Positions 1 to 8,405 of a stretch of DNA of 64,000 bases are shown in pieces (within the stretch, counting starts at the first letter, position 1; every line of letters begins with the position of its first letter). A program made the position numbers and the translations under genes. The stretch comes from Pseudanabaenaceae cyanobacterium SKYG29. GTDB lineage: Bacteria; Cyanobacteriota; Cyanobacteriia; Pseudanabaenales; Pseudanabaenaceae. The notes below the pieces were generated by a model. That model did no database searches. It was not told the DNA's origin and was given only the letters and a program-made list of their open reading frames with translations. Location: the NCBI GenBank assembly GCA_025055675.1, contig JANWWT010000002.1, forward strand, positions 1 through 64,000, given 5' to 3'.

Positions 1-1
1 G

Positions 2-247
2 CTAAGACCAGGTGGCGTAATAGTCCTAGATGACTATGATGTCTGCTCTTTTCCTGGCGTGTTCATTGCGGCACAACGATTTGCTAGACGGAATAGTTTG
101 CCTGTGCAAGTAGAGGGAAAAAAGTGTTTCTTTGTGAAGACTGTTTCATTGCAGCAAGAGGTGGAAACTTTGAAGAAGAGAGTAGCTGATTTGGAAGATT
201 TTATTGCTATGGCTTTGGCTTTAGAAGGTGCGAATGATAATGAATAA
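2..247 (+). CDS. C-terminal end of a SAM-dependent methyltransferase (partial)
   Basis: The reading frame is open from the first bases of the window and ends at a TAA, so only the last 81 residues are present. The fragment begins LRPGGVIVLDDYD, the strand-and-acidic-turn motif typical of TylF/MycF-like class I methyltransferases, followed by a stretch like the usual 'PG...A...F' helix and a final strand KCFFVK. The last 30 residues look like a short coiled coil. The substrate cannot be told. The downstream DUF29 gene starts inside this gene's end, so the two are probably co-transcribed. Assignment to TylF-like enzymes is by motif only. Confidence 0.55.
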   Translation, partial: LRPGGVIVLDDYDVCSFPGVFIAAQRFARRNSLPVQVEGKKCFFVKTVSLQQEVETLKKRVADLEDFIAMALALEGANDNE

Positions 248-677
248 TTGTATGCATAATGCCGATTGGGATTTTTACAACTGGACACAAACCCAAAGTC
301 AGCTCCTGCAGCAAAAGCACTGGGACAAGTTAGACTGGCAAGGACTGATAGAGGTGCTAGAAGACATGGGACGTGCAGAGAGACGGGAGTTGGAAAGGCG
401 ATTGGAAGTGTTAATTTTGCATCTCCTCAAATGGCAATACCAGCCTAGTCTACGTTCCCGGAGCTGGCAGCTGACCATACGGGAGCAACGTTTACGTTTA
501 CAGATGTTGTTGGAAGATAGTCCAAGTCTGAAGCCATACCTGAGTCGATGCCTGGCAAAAGTTTATCGTCTAGCAGTCATCGGTGCGGAGAGAGAAACAG
601 GTTTAGACAAATTCCCTAGTGAATGTCCTTACAACTTGGAAAAGATTATGACAGAGGAGTTTTTGCCTAACAATTAG
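234..677 (+). CDS. DUF29 family protein
   Basis: This small acidic/basic helical protein of about 147 residues has the DUF29 signature: a start of the type DFYNWTQTQSQLL, then LDWQGLIEVLEDMGRAERRELE, then HLLKWQYQP. DUF29 proteins are common in multiple copies in cyanobacteria and their function is unknown. I chose the ATG at 234 because AGAAGG lies just upstream. ATGs at 240 and 252 and a GTG at 228 are also possible. The gene overlaps the end of the methyltransferase gene by 14 bases, which suggests translational coupling. The sequence is complete, with no missing segment relative to what I remember of the family. Confidence 0.75.
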   Translation: MIMNNCMHNADWDFYNWTQTQSQLLQQKHWDKLDWQGLIEVLEDMGRAERRELERRLEVLILHLLKWQYQPSLRSRSWQLTIREQRLRLQMLLEDSPSLKPYLSRCLAKVYRLAVIGAERETGLDKFPSECPYNLEKIMTEEFLPNN

Positions 678-838
678 TTCGCCGTATAAAACAGTAAAAT
701 TTAAAATTATTCACCACTGAACTTCGATCGCAGGTCTCTGTCTAGGTCTGTCTTTGGGCGGTTAGGGAACTTTGCTATAGAAAGCGCAATTGCATTACTA
801 CTTGTGGTATTCTAAATCATGAGTTCAAGGGATTTTCT

Positions 839-2851
839 ATGCGATCGCCCAAGCTAATCAACAACGACCTAAGAGTTTTGCTGAGTTGGGAACCTAACCC
901 ATATCAGGTACCTCCAATTCAACTGTCTTCGAATCAGATAACGCTATGCACTAAGTTTGATCAACAAGTTTTTAAGACATTTGATACAGTAACCCTTCAT
1001 GGTATTACACCTACGGAGCCATACGATATACACCAGTTTGTTAGAGAGGAAGTAGGCTATAAGGAAGACTTTGACCTAGTGATAGTTACAATCTCTGGCA
1101 TTGCAAGGAACTTACCTTATAATGTCCAAGAATTTGGATGCCCAACAGTAGCCATAATCTGTGACTCCCATCATGGATATCTTGGTCCAATAAGGCAACT
1201 TTTGACCTATCTTAGTTTGGAAAGGTATGATTATCTGGTATTCCCCTACTGCAGGCAACATATTCACTGGTTTTATGCTTGTGGATTCGACAACGTTTTC
1301 TGGTTACCACTCATCACAATGACTACTGTTAGCCATGAGTTTGTAGAAACAAGGATGGATAAGATAGCTTTCGTATGCGGTCACCCTAGATTTCATCCCT
1401 ATCGACATAGGGTTATGAACTATATATCTAAAGAGTCACTTCCAATTGAAATTGGTTCACTCAATAGGCTTGAATCTGCTGAAAAATACTCTAAATATCT
1501 AGCCTCTGTTCATTGCAGCCTGAATGGTGACCTTGCCTTGCGAAATCTGGAGATTGTTTCAGCCGGCGGTTTTCTATTAACAGATAAGCTATCTCCACAG
1601 TCGGGGTTTGAATACTTACTTAAGCCAAAAGAGGATTGTGATGTCTACTCTTCAGTTAGTGAACTAGTAGAAAAAATTAGATACTACCTAAACCACCCCT
1701 ATGAAGCTATTGCTATGGCAAGGAATGCATACACAAAGTTTTTTAGTTATTTACACCCAAACTACAGGATAAATGAGTTGTATAGTCTTATTTTTAATTC
1801 AAGTGTATCTAGCCCATTTTTAAATAATCATGACTCAAGGCTATTAGTTAGTAGACAACATTATGATTTGCTTGAGATTAGAGTTACAGTTTATGAGCAA
1901 GTTCAAGAGCTGCATAAGTTAGAGGACAGCATCACTGTACTAGTTGGTCATGACTGTCCACTCATATTTGCAGTAGACTTGGTTGACCTGTGCAGAGCAA
2001 GTATTCACATACACAAACTAGACTTATCCAAAAAACAAGCTCTGGAAGAACTTGGTATATCGTCTCAAATTGATTGGATAGAAGATCAGGATTTAAGTAG
2101 CGTTTTATGGGATATCTACATTTTCAAAACTCCTTTCCAGGGTGTAAGGTCGAGGTTTAGAATTAACGTGGCAGCTGATAGCCAGACGATTTATTCTGAT
2201 CTAGATTGTTTAAGCAGAATATGCCTGTTGCCCATCCAGTACAAGAATCAGCAAAGTAACCTTATCACTTACCTTCGTGATGAAGCTAGTCTTGCCCTAA
2301 TTGATCAAATCTTCAACAAAGCACGTTACCCAATTCTAGACTTTGTTGGGGATGTCAATACAATTGTTGATATTGGTGCTAAGATTGGCTTAGCAAGTGC
2401 ATTTTTCAGAGCTAACTATCCCACAGCCAAAATATACAGCTTCGAACCTGATCTAGCTGCTTTTCTCCTACTGCAAGAAAACGCTAGAAAATTAGAGAAC
2501 TGTTATACTTTCCCCTTGGAGCTTTACTCAGCTGAGATTGTGCAGGGGAATGTGGTTTCCGTAGATCAAGCACCTGATTCTAACTTTAAGCGGGCTGATA
2601 AGTTTCTTCGTGAGCAGGGACTGGAGAATATAGATGTACTTAGGATTGATAGGGAAGGTTGTGTTGAAGTACTAAAGAACATCTTGTCTAGTGGTTTTAC
2701 ACCTAAGGTGGTCTATGCAGAGTTTTACTCTGAGCTCGATCGGAGGCTAATTGACCAGCTTTTGGTTTCTGACTACATGTTGTGGCAGGGATTAATTGAG
2801 TCGGGAAACCGTGGTAGTTTGTGCTACGTGAGGAGGGAATTACGCAACTAA
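839..2851 (+). CDS. Fusion of a glycosyltransferase-like domain and an FkbM-type methyltransferase
   Basis: The 670-residue protein has two recognisable parts. Residues about 1-320 look like a GT-B glycosyltransferase of the CgeB/group-1 type: a Rossmann-like N half, then a conserved RNLEIVSAGGFLLTDK segment and a C-terminal helical end. Residues about 490-665 look like an FkbM methyltransferase, with VDIGAKIG as the SAM loop, YSFEPD, and LRIDREG in place of the usual LKIDVEG. The middle is unassigned. Such fusions modify surface glycans. Base composition is AT-rich and I find only two CGATCG sites in 2 kb, fewer than in neighbouring genes, which suggests acquisition by transfer. It ends 4 bases from the convergent gpsA. 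A ribosome-binding AAGGGA precedes the ATG. Confidence 0.6.
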   Translation: MRSPKLINNDLRVLLSWEPNPYQVPPIQLSSNQITLCTKFDQQVFKTFDTVTLHGITPTEPYDIHQFVREEVGYKEDFDLVIVTISGIARNLPYNVQEFGCPTVAIICDSHHGYLGPIRQLLTYLSLERYDYLVFPYCRQHIHWFYACGFDNVFWLPLITMTTVSHEFVETRMDKIAFVCGHPRFHPYRHRVMNYISKESLPIEIGSLNRLESAEKYSKYLASVHCSLNGDLALRNLEIVSAGGFLLTDKLSPQSGFEYLLKPKEDCDVYSSVSELVEKIRYYLNHPYEAIAMARNAYTKFFSYLHPNYRINELYSLIFNSSVSSPFLNNHDSRLLVSRQHYDLLEIRVTVYEQVQELHKLEDSITVLVGHDCPLIFAVDLVDLCRASIHIHKLDLSKKQALEELGISSQIDWIEDQDLSSVLWDIYIFKTPFQGVRSRFRINVAADSQTIYSDLDCLSRICLLPIQYKNQQSNLITYLRDEASLALIDQIFNKARYPILDFVGDVNTIVDIGAKIGLASAFFRANYPTAKIYSFEPDLAAFLLLQENARKLENCYTFPLELYSAEIVQGNVVSVDQAPDSNFKRADKFLREQGLENIDVLRIDREGCVEVLKNILSSGFTPKVVYAEFYSELDRRLIDQLLVSDYMLWQGLIESGNRGSLCYVRRELRN

Positions 2852-2855
2852 ATTC

Positions 2856-3758
2856 TCAGTGCATAAACTCCGATCGTAAATCTCTATTCAATAGTTCTTC
2901 AACTGCTTGACAGGGGGTAATCTTTGCTTCTAATAGGCGATGTACTGTCTTGCAAATGGGGGCGTAGATATGGCTCTTCTGAGCAATTACTTGAGCGGTG
3001 TAGATTCCTTCTGCTGTTCCTTCCAAGTGCGAAAGAATATCTCCTAACTGCTGCCCATGCGCCAAACCCAGCCCCACGCGATAATTGCGGCTCAAAGCAC
3101 TATTGCAGGTGGCTAGTAAGTCCCCCAATCCTGACAGTCCCCAAAAAGTCTCAGGTTTTGCACCATAGTCGACTCCAATTCTGATGATTTCGGGCAAGGC
3201 TCTGGTAATAAGGGCAGCTTTGGCATTAGCTCCCAACTTCAATCCATCGCAAACCCCCACAGCGATCGCTATGACGTTTTTCAGGGTGCCACCCAATTCC
3301 ACTCCCAAGGGGTCGGGATTAGTGTAGAGGCGAAAGTTACGACTGGAGAGGGCTTTTTGAACAGTCTGAGCTACTGTTATATCCTGGCTGGCAACTACGG
3401 AAGCAGCGGGTAACCCCTGGCGAATTTCTGTAGCTAAATTGGGGCCGGAAAGCACAACGATCGGTGTTGTAGGTAAACAGGTCTGCCAAATCTGACTGGG
3501 AGTGCGTCCTGTAGTCAGTTCCAGTCCCTTTGTGCCACTGAGGAGGATAGTATGGGGAGGGAGACCGATCGTTCTTACTTTGTCTGCTACTTCAGGGACT
3601 CCTTTCATGGAGAGAGCAACTATTATCAAATCTGCCCCTGCTAAAGCCCTAGCCAAGTCATCCGATCGGGTCCAGACCTTTACCTGGTGTTGTTGTCTTT
3701 GGCATAGTTCTGCGAGGGTAGACCCCCATGCCCCGCCCCCCAGAATCGTGACGTTCAT
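2856..3758 (-). CDS. gpsA: Glycerol-3-phosphate dehydrogenase [NAD(P)+]
   Basis: The enzyme reduces dihydroxyacetone phosphate to sn-glycerol 3-phosphate, the first step of phospholipid backbone synthesis, in the cytoplasm. The protein opens with VTILGGGAWGSTLAEL, the dinucleotide-binding GxGxWG loop. It carries LSGPNLATEI, the central lysine region GGTLKNVIAIAVGVCDGL, and the C-terminal GLSGLGDLLATC and RNYRVG segments, all characteristic of GpsA. At 300 residues it is slightly shorter than many GpsA proteins (about 330) but nothing essential appears lost. It is the last gene of a minus-strand run that includes hisD and thyX, 20 bases after the preceding gene. Confidence 0.93.
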   Translation of the reverse strand: MNVTILGGGAWGSTLAELCQRQQHQVKVWTRSDDLARALAGADLIIVALSMKGVPEVADKVRTIGLPPHTILLSGTKGLELTTGRTPSQIWQTCLPTTPIVVLSGPNLATEIRQGLPAASVVASQDITVAQTVQKALSSRNFRLYTNPDPLGVELGGTLKNVIAIAVGVCDGLKLGANAKAALITRALPEIIRIGVDYGAKPETFWGLSGLGDLLATCNSALSRNYRVGLGLAHGQQLGDILSHLEGTAEGIYTAQVIAQKSHIYAPICKTVHRLLEAKITPCQAVEELLNRDLRSEFMH

Positions 3759-3778
3759 TTCGGCAAGCTCAATGTCTG

Positions 3779-4252
3779 CTAGAGTCGTTCCTGTCCCTTG
3801 TGCAGGACTTTGTTGTAGATGGCGAGGTAACCCGACTTGAGGGCACTGGTGGGACTAAGGGTATTGAGGTCACCACTAAGGATGCGGCTGGAGTGGACGC
3901 TGTAGATTTCGTAATTGCTCCCCTTGTAGGCGTAGTCCGCTACATCAGTATATTCTTCGCCACTGGTGAGATGCCATTTGCCATTAATGAGCGTGAAGTG
4001 ATAGTCAGCCGTATCATTGACATTGACACCAGCGGGACGATCGATTTCCGCCGCAATCGTGGCTTGGGTGGGGGAATCTATCCTCAGGGTGAGGCGACGA
4101 AAGAAACAACTGTCATTGGTACAGAAACGTACCTTGGCCATCTGGTCTTTGATGGCTTCTAGGCGGGCAATTTCAGCAGGAGTAGCAGCCAGGACTGTTT
4201 GTTCAACCAGGCAGAGGAACAGACAGGCTATGACAAAGATGCGTCCCATCAT
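3779..4252 (-). CDS. Secreted protein of unknown function
   Basis: The 157-residue protein begins with a clear signal peptide (a hydrophobic core FVIACLFLCLVEQTVLA and a cleavage site after LAA). The mature part contains two cysteines in the segment FCTNDSCFF, which could form a disulfide, and ends in an amphipathic tail. I do not recognise a domain. It overlaps the upstream coiled-coil gene by 4 bases (ATGA) and lies 20 bases before gpsA, so it belongs to the same transcript. It probably acts in the periplasm or thylakoid lumen, but that is inferred only from the signal peptide. Confidence 0.6.
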   Translation of the reverse strand: MMGRIFVIACLFLCLVEQTVLAATPAEIARLEAIKDQMAKVRFCTNDSCFFRRLTLRIDSPTQATIAAEIDRPAGVNVNDTADYHFTLINGKWHLTSGEEYTDVADYAYKGSNYEIYSVHSSRILSGDLNTLSPTSALKSGYLAIYNKVLHKGQERL

Positions 4253-4863
4253 CCTTCTTTGATTTCACCAGTTTCGCTGTTGAGTCGATCGACTAGGATT
4301 AAATCCGAGGCTTCTTCCAATTCAGGCACAAATTCTGTTCCCTTGAGGCGCATACCCAATTCAAATAAAATTTCTGCCATGTCATCCTTGGAGACTTTGC
4401 TCCCACTGAGGGCAGACAGGCGGCGCTCCAATTCCTCCTGGATATACAAACGCAACGATCGGGACTCTTCCTGCAATTTGTCGCGGGTCTCCACGATTTC
4501 TTCCCTGAGGGTAGCGGTGGCTTGCTCTAGGTCTTCTGTGAGCTTGTCCACACTAGCAGTAGTCTTGCGATTTAACCGATCGATTTGTTGCCGTAGGTCA
4601 TTGCGTTCTGATTCGGCGGTGGTTTGCAGAGTGCGGATTTTCTTTTCTAGGGCTTCCACTGCTACCCTCAATTCCGTGGTAAAGGACATTTTTAGTTCGT
4701 GAATCCGATCGCGCAATTCTTGATGGACGTTGGCTAGGTCACTCTCCAACTTTTCAAAGCGATTGTTATATTCCCGCAGCTGCGCGCCAAAAATAATATC
4801 ACGAATTTGGTCGATGTTCCCCAGTTTTTCGTAGGCTTCCTCCCGCCGAATTTGACTGACCAT
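4249..4863 (-). CDS. Coiled-coil protein of unknown function
   Basis: The 204-residue protein is almost entirely charged heptad repeats from about residue 25 to 155, rich in E, K, R and L. A compact C-terminal tail contains VSKDDMAEILFELGMRLKG. There is no signal peptide or membrane segment. I recall similar short coiled-coil proteins conserved in cyanobacteria but know no function. It lies 36 bases downstream of thyX and overlaps the following secreted-protein gene by 4 bases. A structural or scaffold role is possible but not shown. Confidence 0.6.
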   Translation of the reverse strand: MVSQIRREEAYEKLGNIDQIRDIIFGAQLREYNNRFEKLESDLANVHQELRDRIHELKMSFTTELRVAVEALEKKIRTLQTTAESERNDLRQQIDRLNRKTTASVDKLTEDLEQATATLREEIVETRDKLQEESRSLRLYIQEELERRLSALSGSKVSKDDMAEILFELGMRLKGTEFVPELEEASDLILVDRLNSETGEIKEG

Positions 4864-4899
4864 AACTCCTCCAATGCCTCATTGCTGTCTATGATAAGT

Positions 4900-5568
4900 C
4901 TAAACCTCCAAATCCTCTAGGGTGGCGCGATAAATTTCTGGCATTTGCTCCCTAAATATGGCTTTGATCTGACAGGCAAGGTCGTAGTGTTCTTTCTGGG
5001 TGCCACTGGCTGGATTTGCCCGCACTTGTAAGTAATGTATCCACGATCGGACTGTGCCTGCCATGTACAGCCGAGTCATTGCGGAGAGCGGGAGAATGCC
5101 TCTAGCACACTCCTTGGCAATGCCTTTTTCTAGGGCCGTTTTGTAGAGGGCTTGCACTCGATCGTAAAGTGCCACTACCTCTTGGTGCCACCAGTCTTTT
5201 AGTTCTTGGTCGAGGTCATCAATGGAGTTCTGGCGATTAGTGGGGTCTTGGCGACGAATCTCTGGGACGGTTAATTCTTCTGCTTCAGTTCGACCTAGCT
5301 CACCGAGCGCTGCATACCGCAGGGAAAATTGCTGAAAACTGAAAGATTTATGACGGAGAATTTGGGTAGCGATCGCTCTGGTGGTGTTGATTTCTACGCA
5401 CATGCTAGCCATTTCAAAGATGCTCCAGTGTTTATGGCGGGCGCAGTAGTGCAACAACTTAGCGGTATTGGGGTTGTCTTGATTTTTGGGGTTAGAAACT
5501 CTGGCACAGTAGGCGATCACCCGTTCTGCTTCTGGCGTGATCCAAATCAGTCTAACACTGTCCATCAA
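4900..5568 (-). CDS. thyX: Flavin-dependent thymidylate synthase
   Basis: ThyX makes dTMP from dUMP using methylene-tetrahydrofolate and FADH2. The 222-residue protein has the core fold landmarks: an N-terminal ARVSNP segment, [14 protein letters not shown], the signature region [16 protein letters not shown], and the C-terminal [13 protein letters not shown] that contains catalytic arginines. The signature differs from the textbook RHRxxSxNExSxRY: the third position is lysine and QQ replaces NE. I believe similar variants occur in other cyanobacteria, but this is from memory. The start codon overlaps the stop of the upstream membrane-protein gene by 4 bases. No thyA is visible in the window. 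Confidence 0.92.
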   Translation of the reverse strand: MMDSVRLIWITPEAERVIAYCARVSNPKNQDNPNTAKLLHYCARHKHWSIFEMASMCVEINTTRAIATQILRHKSFSFQQFSLRYAALGELGRTEAEELTVPEIRRQDPTNRQNSIDDLDQELKDWWHQEVVALYDRVQALYKTALEKGIAKECARGILPLSAMTRLYMAGTVRSWIHYLQVRANPASGTQKEHYDLACQIKAIFREQMPEIYRATLEDLEV

Positions 5569-5939
5569 CCTTCTATGTCCAAGTCCATGGCTGCGGAGCC
5601 GCCCTTTGCCAACTCCACCATCATTTTAGTGAGCTGCCGCCACACAAACCAGCCACTACCCACCGTCAGAGCAATAGCCACAGGATAAGCCAAGCCAGGG
5701 GGAAAGCCAAAAATCTCTAGCCCCGCCGCCAGGAACATACCGATCGAAACAGCCATCCCCCCATAGGGCACTTGAATCGGCAAGCCATCAATTTCTAAGG
5801 TAGTTTTACCGGCTGACCAAGCATCTACCCGCTGACGCAAGGACACCTCAAAGGCACGACCACAGGCCAGCGCTGCCAACAAAGCCACTACAAACAGGAG
5901 ATAGGGGGGATCACTAGGAAAGTAATAATTCATACCCAA
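5565..5939 (-). CDS. Small membrane protein of unknown function
   Basis: The 124-residue protein has about three hydrophobic segments, near residues 13-28, 58-76 and 80-98, with a polar stretch after the first that reads [21 protein letters not shown] do not recognise a named family, though short proteins like this sit in conserved cyanobacterial operons. It lies 25 bases downstream of hisD and overlaps thyX by 4 bases, so it is probably translated with thyX. Location in a membrane is inferred from the hydrophobic segments. Confidence 0.6.
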   Translation of the reverse strand: MGMNYYFPSDPPYLLFVVALLAALACGRAFEVSLRQRVDAWSAGKTTLEIDGLPIQVPYGGMAVSIGMFLAAGLEIFGFPPGLAYPVAIALTVGSGWFVWRQLTKMMVELAKGGSAAMDLDIEG

Positions 5940-5964
5940 GCGTCTAAACCAGGAATAGTATAGG

Positions 5965-7257
5965 CTACTGCAAGCGCCACTGCACAGAATCTCGATGGGA
6001 AGTTAGCCCCTCTACCTCTGCCAACACAGCGATCGCTTCCCCTACCTCCCGCAGCGCCTCCTCACTGAATTCAATCAAACTGGAGTGCTTCATAAAGGTT
6101 TCTACTCCCAAGGGCGAGGCATAGCGTGCTGCTCCACTAGTAGGCAAAGTGTGATTGGGACCAGCTAAATAATCCCCTACTGCTTCTGGCGTGTAGTGCC
6201 CTATAAAAATTGCCCCCGCATGGCGAATGGACTGCACTAACTCCCAGGGCTCAGCTACAGCTAACTCTAGATGCTCTGGCGCAAATAGGTTAGACAGCTC
6301 CACTGCCGTTGTCAGACTATCAGTTACGATCGCTACACTATTGTTGACGATCGATTTTTCCAGTAATTCCTGACGGGAATGGTATTTGAGCTGATGGCTG
6401 ACTTCGTCCGCTACCTGCTGGGCGAGACGATGGGAAGTGGTCAACAAAATAGCAGCAGCCATAGTGTCGTGTTCTGCCTGGGCAAGCAAATCGGCACAGA
6501 CAAACAGGGGATTAGCAGTCTCATCGGCAATAATTAGCACTTCAGAAGGGCCAGCCAGGGAGTCAATGCCCACTACCCCATAGACTTGTTTCTTTGCCAA
6601 AGTGACGTAGATATTGCCTGGACCAGTAATTACATCCACCTTGGGGATTGTCTCTGTCCCGTAGGCTAGAGCCGCGATCGCTTGCGCTCCCCCCACCCGA
6701 TAGATTTGATGCACACCGGCAATTTGGGCCGCTGCCAGAATTGTGGGAGAAATAGTGTTGCCCTTGCCCGGAGGTGTAACCATAATGATTTCCTTGACCC
6801 CCGCCACCACCGCCGGCACCGCATTCATCAACACCGTACTGGGATAGGTAGCTTTGCCCCCAGGAATGTAAATACCCGCCCGATCGACAGGTGTATATTT
6901 TTTGCCGAGGACCACATTCTTTGCTTCAAAGGTCACCCAACTCTGGGGAACGCGTTGCTGGTGGAATTTGACAATCCGATCGTGGGCAAGATGGAGGGCA
7001 CGGGCTAGTTCAGGGCTGAGTTGTTGATAGGCGGCATCGATTTCTGCCCCCGTGACCCGCAGCTGGCTAGGCGTCAGTTCTACCCCATCAAACTGAGCGG
7101 TATATTCCAAGAGAGCCTTATCCCCTTGGCGGCGTACCCGTTGCACAATTTCACTGACAGTAGCTTCCCGGTTACTCATCTGGTCATCGAAAAGACGGTT
7201 AGCAATCCGCCTTAGTTCTGCCTCTGCATCTGGGAGATTAGTGATGATTCGCAACAT
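5965..7257 (-). CDS. hisD: Histidinol dehydrogenase
   Basis: HisD catalyses the last two steps of histidine synthesis, L-histidinol to L-histidine with NAD+ and Zn2+. The protein shows the family landmarks in order: GIYIPGGKATYPSTVLMNA, VDVITGPGNIYVTLAK, GIDSLAGPSEVLIIAD, the metal-site segment AQAEHD, and FAPEHLEL followed by GPNHTLPTSGAAR. The length of 430 residues is normal. I place the start at the ATG at 7257. An in-frame GTG three codons earlier is also possible. It heads the minus-strand run that continues into thyX and gpsA. No other his gene is in the window, as is usual for dispersed cyanobacterial his genes. Confidence 0.95.
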   Translation of the reverse strand: MLRIITNLPDAEAELRRIANRLFDDQMSNREATVSEIVQRVRRQGDKALLEYTAQFDGVELTPSQLRVTGAEIDAAYQQLSPELARALHLAHDRIVKFHQQRVPQSWVTFEAKNVVLGKKYTPVDRAGIYIPGGKATYPSTVLMNAVPAVVAGVKEIIMVTPPGKGNTISPTILAAAQIAGVHQIYRVGGAQAIAALAYGTETIPKVDVITGPGNIYVTLAKKQVYGVVGIDSLAGPSEVLIIADETANPLFVCADLLAQAEHDTMAAAILLTTSHRLAQQVADEVSHQLKYHSRQELLEKSIVNNSVAIVTDSLTTAVELSNLFAPEHLELAVAEPWELVQSIRHAGAIFIGHYTPEAVGDYLAGPNHTLPTSGAARYASPLGVETFMKHSSLIEFSEEALREVGEAIAVLAEVEGLTSHRDSVQWRLQ

Positions 7258-7413
7258 AGCCGACACCAGAACGGGGTGAATACAGATAGCCTAGCACAGG
7301 TAAACCCTCGTCTTGATTATAGCTAATTGTTTTGCTAGCGGGGGATTTGCTGATAGATAATTGCCCCAGACTGCAGTGTTAGAGGTAGAGCTAATACCTA
7401 TCAACAATCATAG

Positions 7414-8403
7414 CTAACCCCGATCGTCTAATTTGATGCGCGGATCGACTAATTTCAGTAGAATATCGGCGATCAAGTTGCCCAACACCAGCATAACTGC
7501 TCCTAGCATAAATCCCGCCATGGCTAAGTTGGTATCTTTTTGCCGCACCGCTTCATAGAGTAATTGTCCCAATCCCGGTAACCCAAATAACAATTCTGTG
7601 ATGAAGGAACCACTGAGTAAACTTGCCAACTGAAATCCCAGCAGTGTCACTAAAGGGTTGACAGCATTGCGGAGGGCATGGACATAAATTACCTTAGTTT
7701 CTGGTAGTCCCTTAGCACGGGCAGTGCGGACATAGTCTTCCTGTAGCACGTCTAATAAATTCCCCCGCATTAATCTCTGTAACCCAGCAAAACCTATTAG
7801 GAAAGCTGCAGTTACTGGTAGGGCTAGATGGTAAGCAATATCAACTACTTTGCCCAAGAAGTTGAGGTCATCATAGTCTAAACTACGTAAGCCGCCTACA
7901 GGAAATAAGCCACTAGTCTGGGCAAAAATTAACAGCAGAATAACCATAATGAAGGCAGGAAACCCCTGTAACAGATAGCTAATGAACTGCATAAACCGAT
8001 CGATAAAATTATCCCGATTTACGGCTGCCCAAATCCCCGCAGGAATAGCAATTAACCAGGTAGAAATAAGGGCACTGAGGGAAAATAACAGTGTGTTACC
8101 CGCTCGCTGGAGGATGAGTTGAAAAACAGGGGCATTATCTTTACAAGTACGACCCAAATTGCCCTGTGCCAAGTTAAACAGCCATCGTCCATACTGTTCG
8201 ACAAAAGGACGATCGAGACCCCTACGTGCCCTTTCGGCGGCAATAAATTCGGGAGATAAACTTTGATTTAACTGCAAATCAGCTAGGCAATCCCCAGGGG
8301 AAGCATAGAGGAGTAAAAAGCTCAAAAATGAGACTAAGAGAATTACTAGTAATCCTTGGCCTAGCCGTACAACTACAAAATTTAATAGTCCCCGTTCCTT
8401 CAT
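7414..8403 (-). CDS. ABC transporter permease, DppB/OppB family
   Basis: This integral membrane protein of about 329 residues has the family's N-terminal signature: a first membrane helix followed by SPGDCL and the ERARRGLDRPFVEQYGRWL region. Five further helices include the loop EDYVRTARAKGLPE that docks onto the ATPase subunit (the EAA motif). It would form half of the channel of a peptide or nickel-type importer. No partner permease, ATPase or binding protein is adjacent, so those must be elsewhere. An upstream TTG with AGGA in front (start at 8415) is an alternative start that would overlap the preceding gene by 10 bases. Confidence 0.88.
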   Translation of the reverse strand: MKERGLLNFVVVRLGQGLLVILLVSFLSFLLLYASPGDCLADLQLNQSLSPEFIAAERARRGLDRPFVEQYGRWLFNLAQGNLGRTCKDNAPVFQLILQRAGNTLLFSLSALISTWLIAIPAGIWAAVNRDNFIDRFMQFISYLLQGFPAFIMVILLLIFAQTSGLFPVGGLRSLDYDDLNFLGKVVDIAYHLALPVTAAFLIGFAGLQRLMRGNLLDVLQEDYVRTARAKGLPETKVIYVHALRNAVNPLVTLLGFQLASLLSGSFITELLFGLPGLGQLLYEAVRQKDTNLAMAGFMLGAVMLVLGNLIADILLKLVDPRIKLDDRG

Positions 8404-8405
8404 GG

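Noticed and set aside
790-813. TTGCAT and TATTCT as a promoter for the 839 gene
   Set aside because: The spacing is only 12 bases, too short for a sigma-70 promoter.
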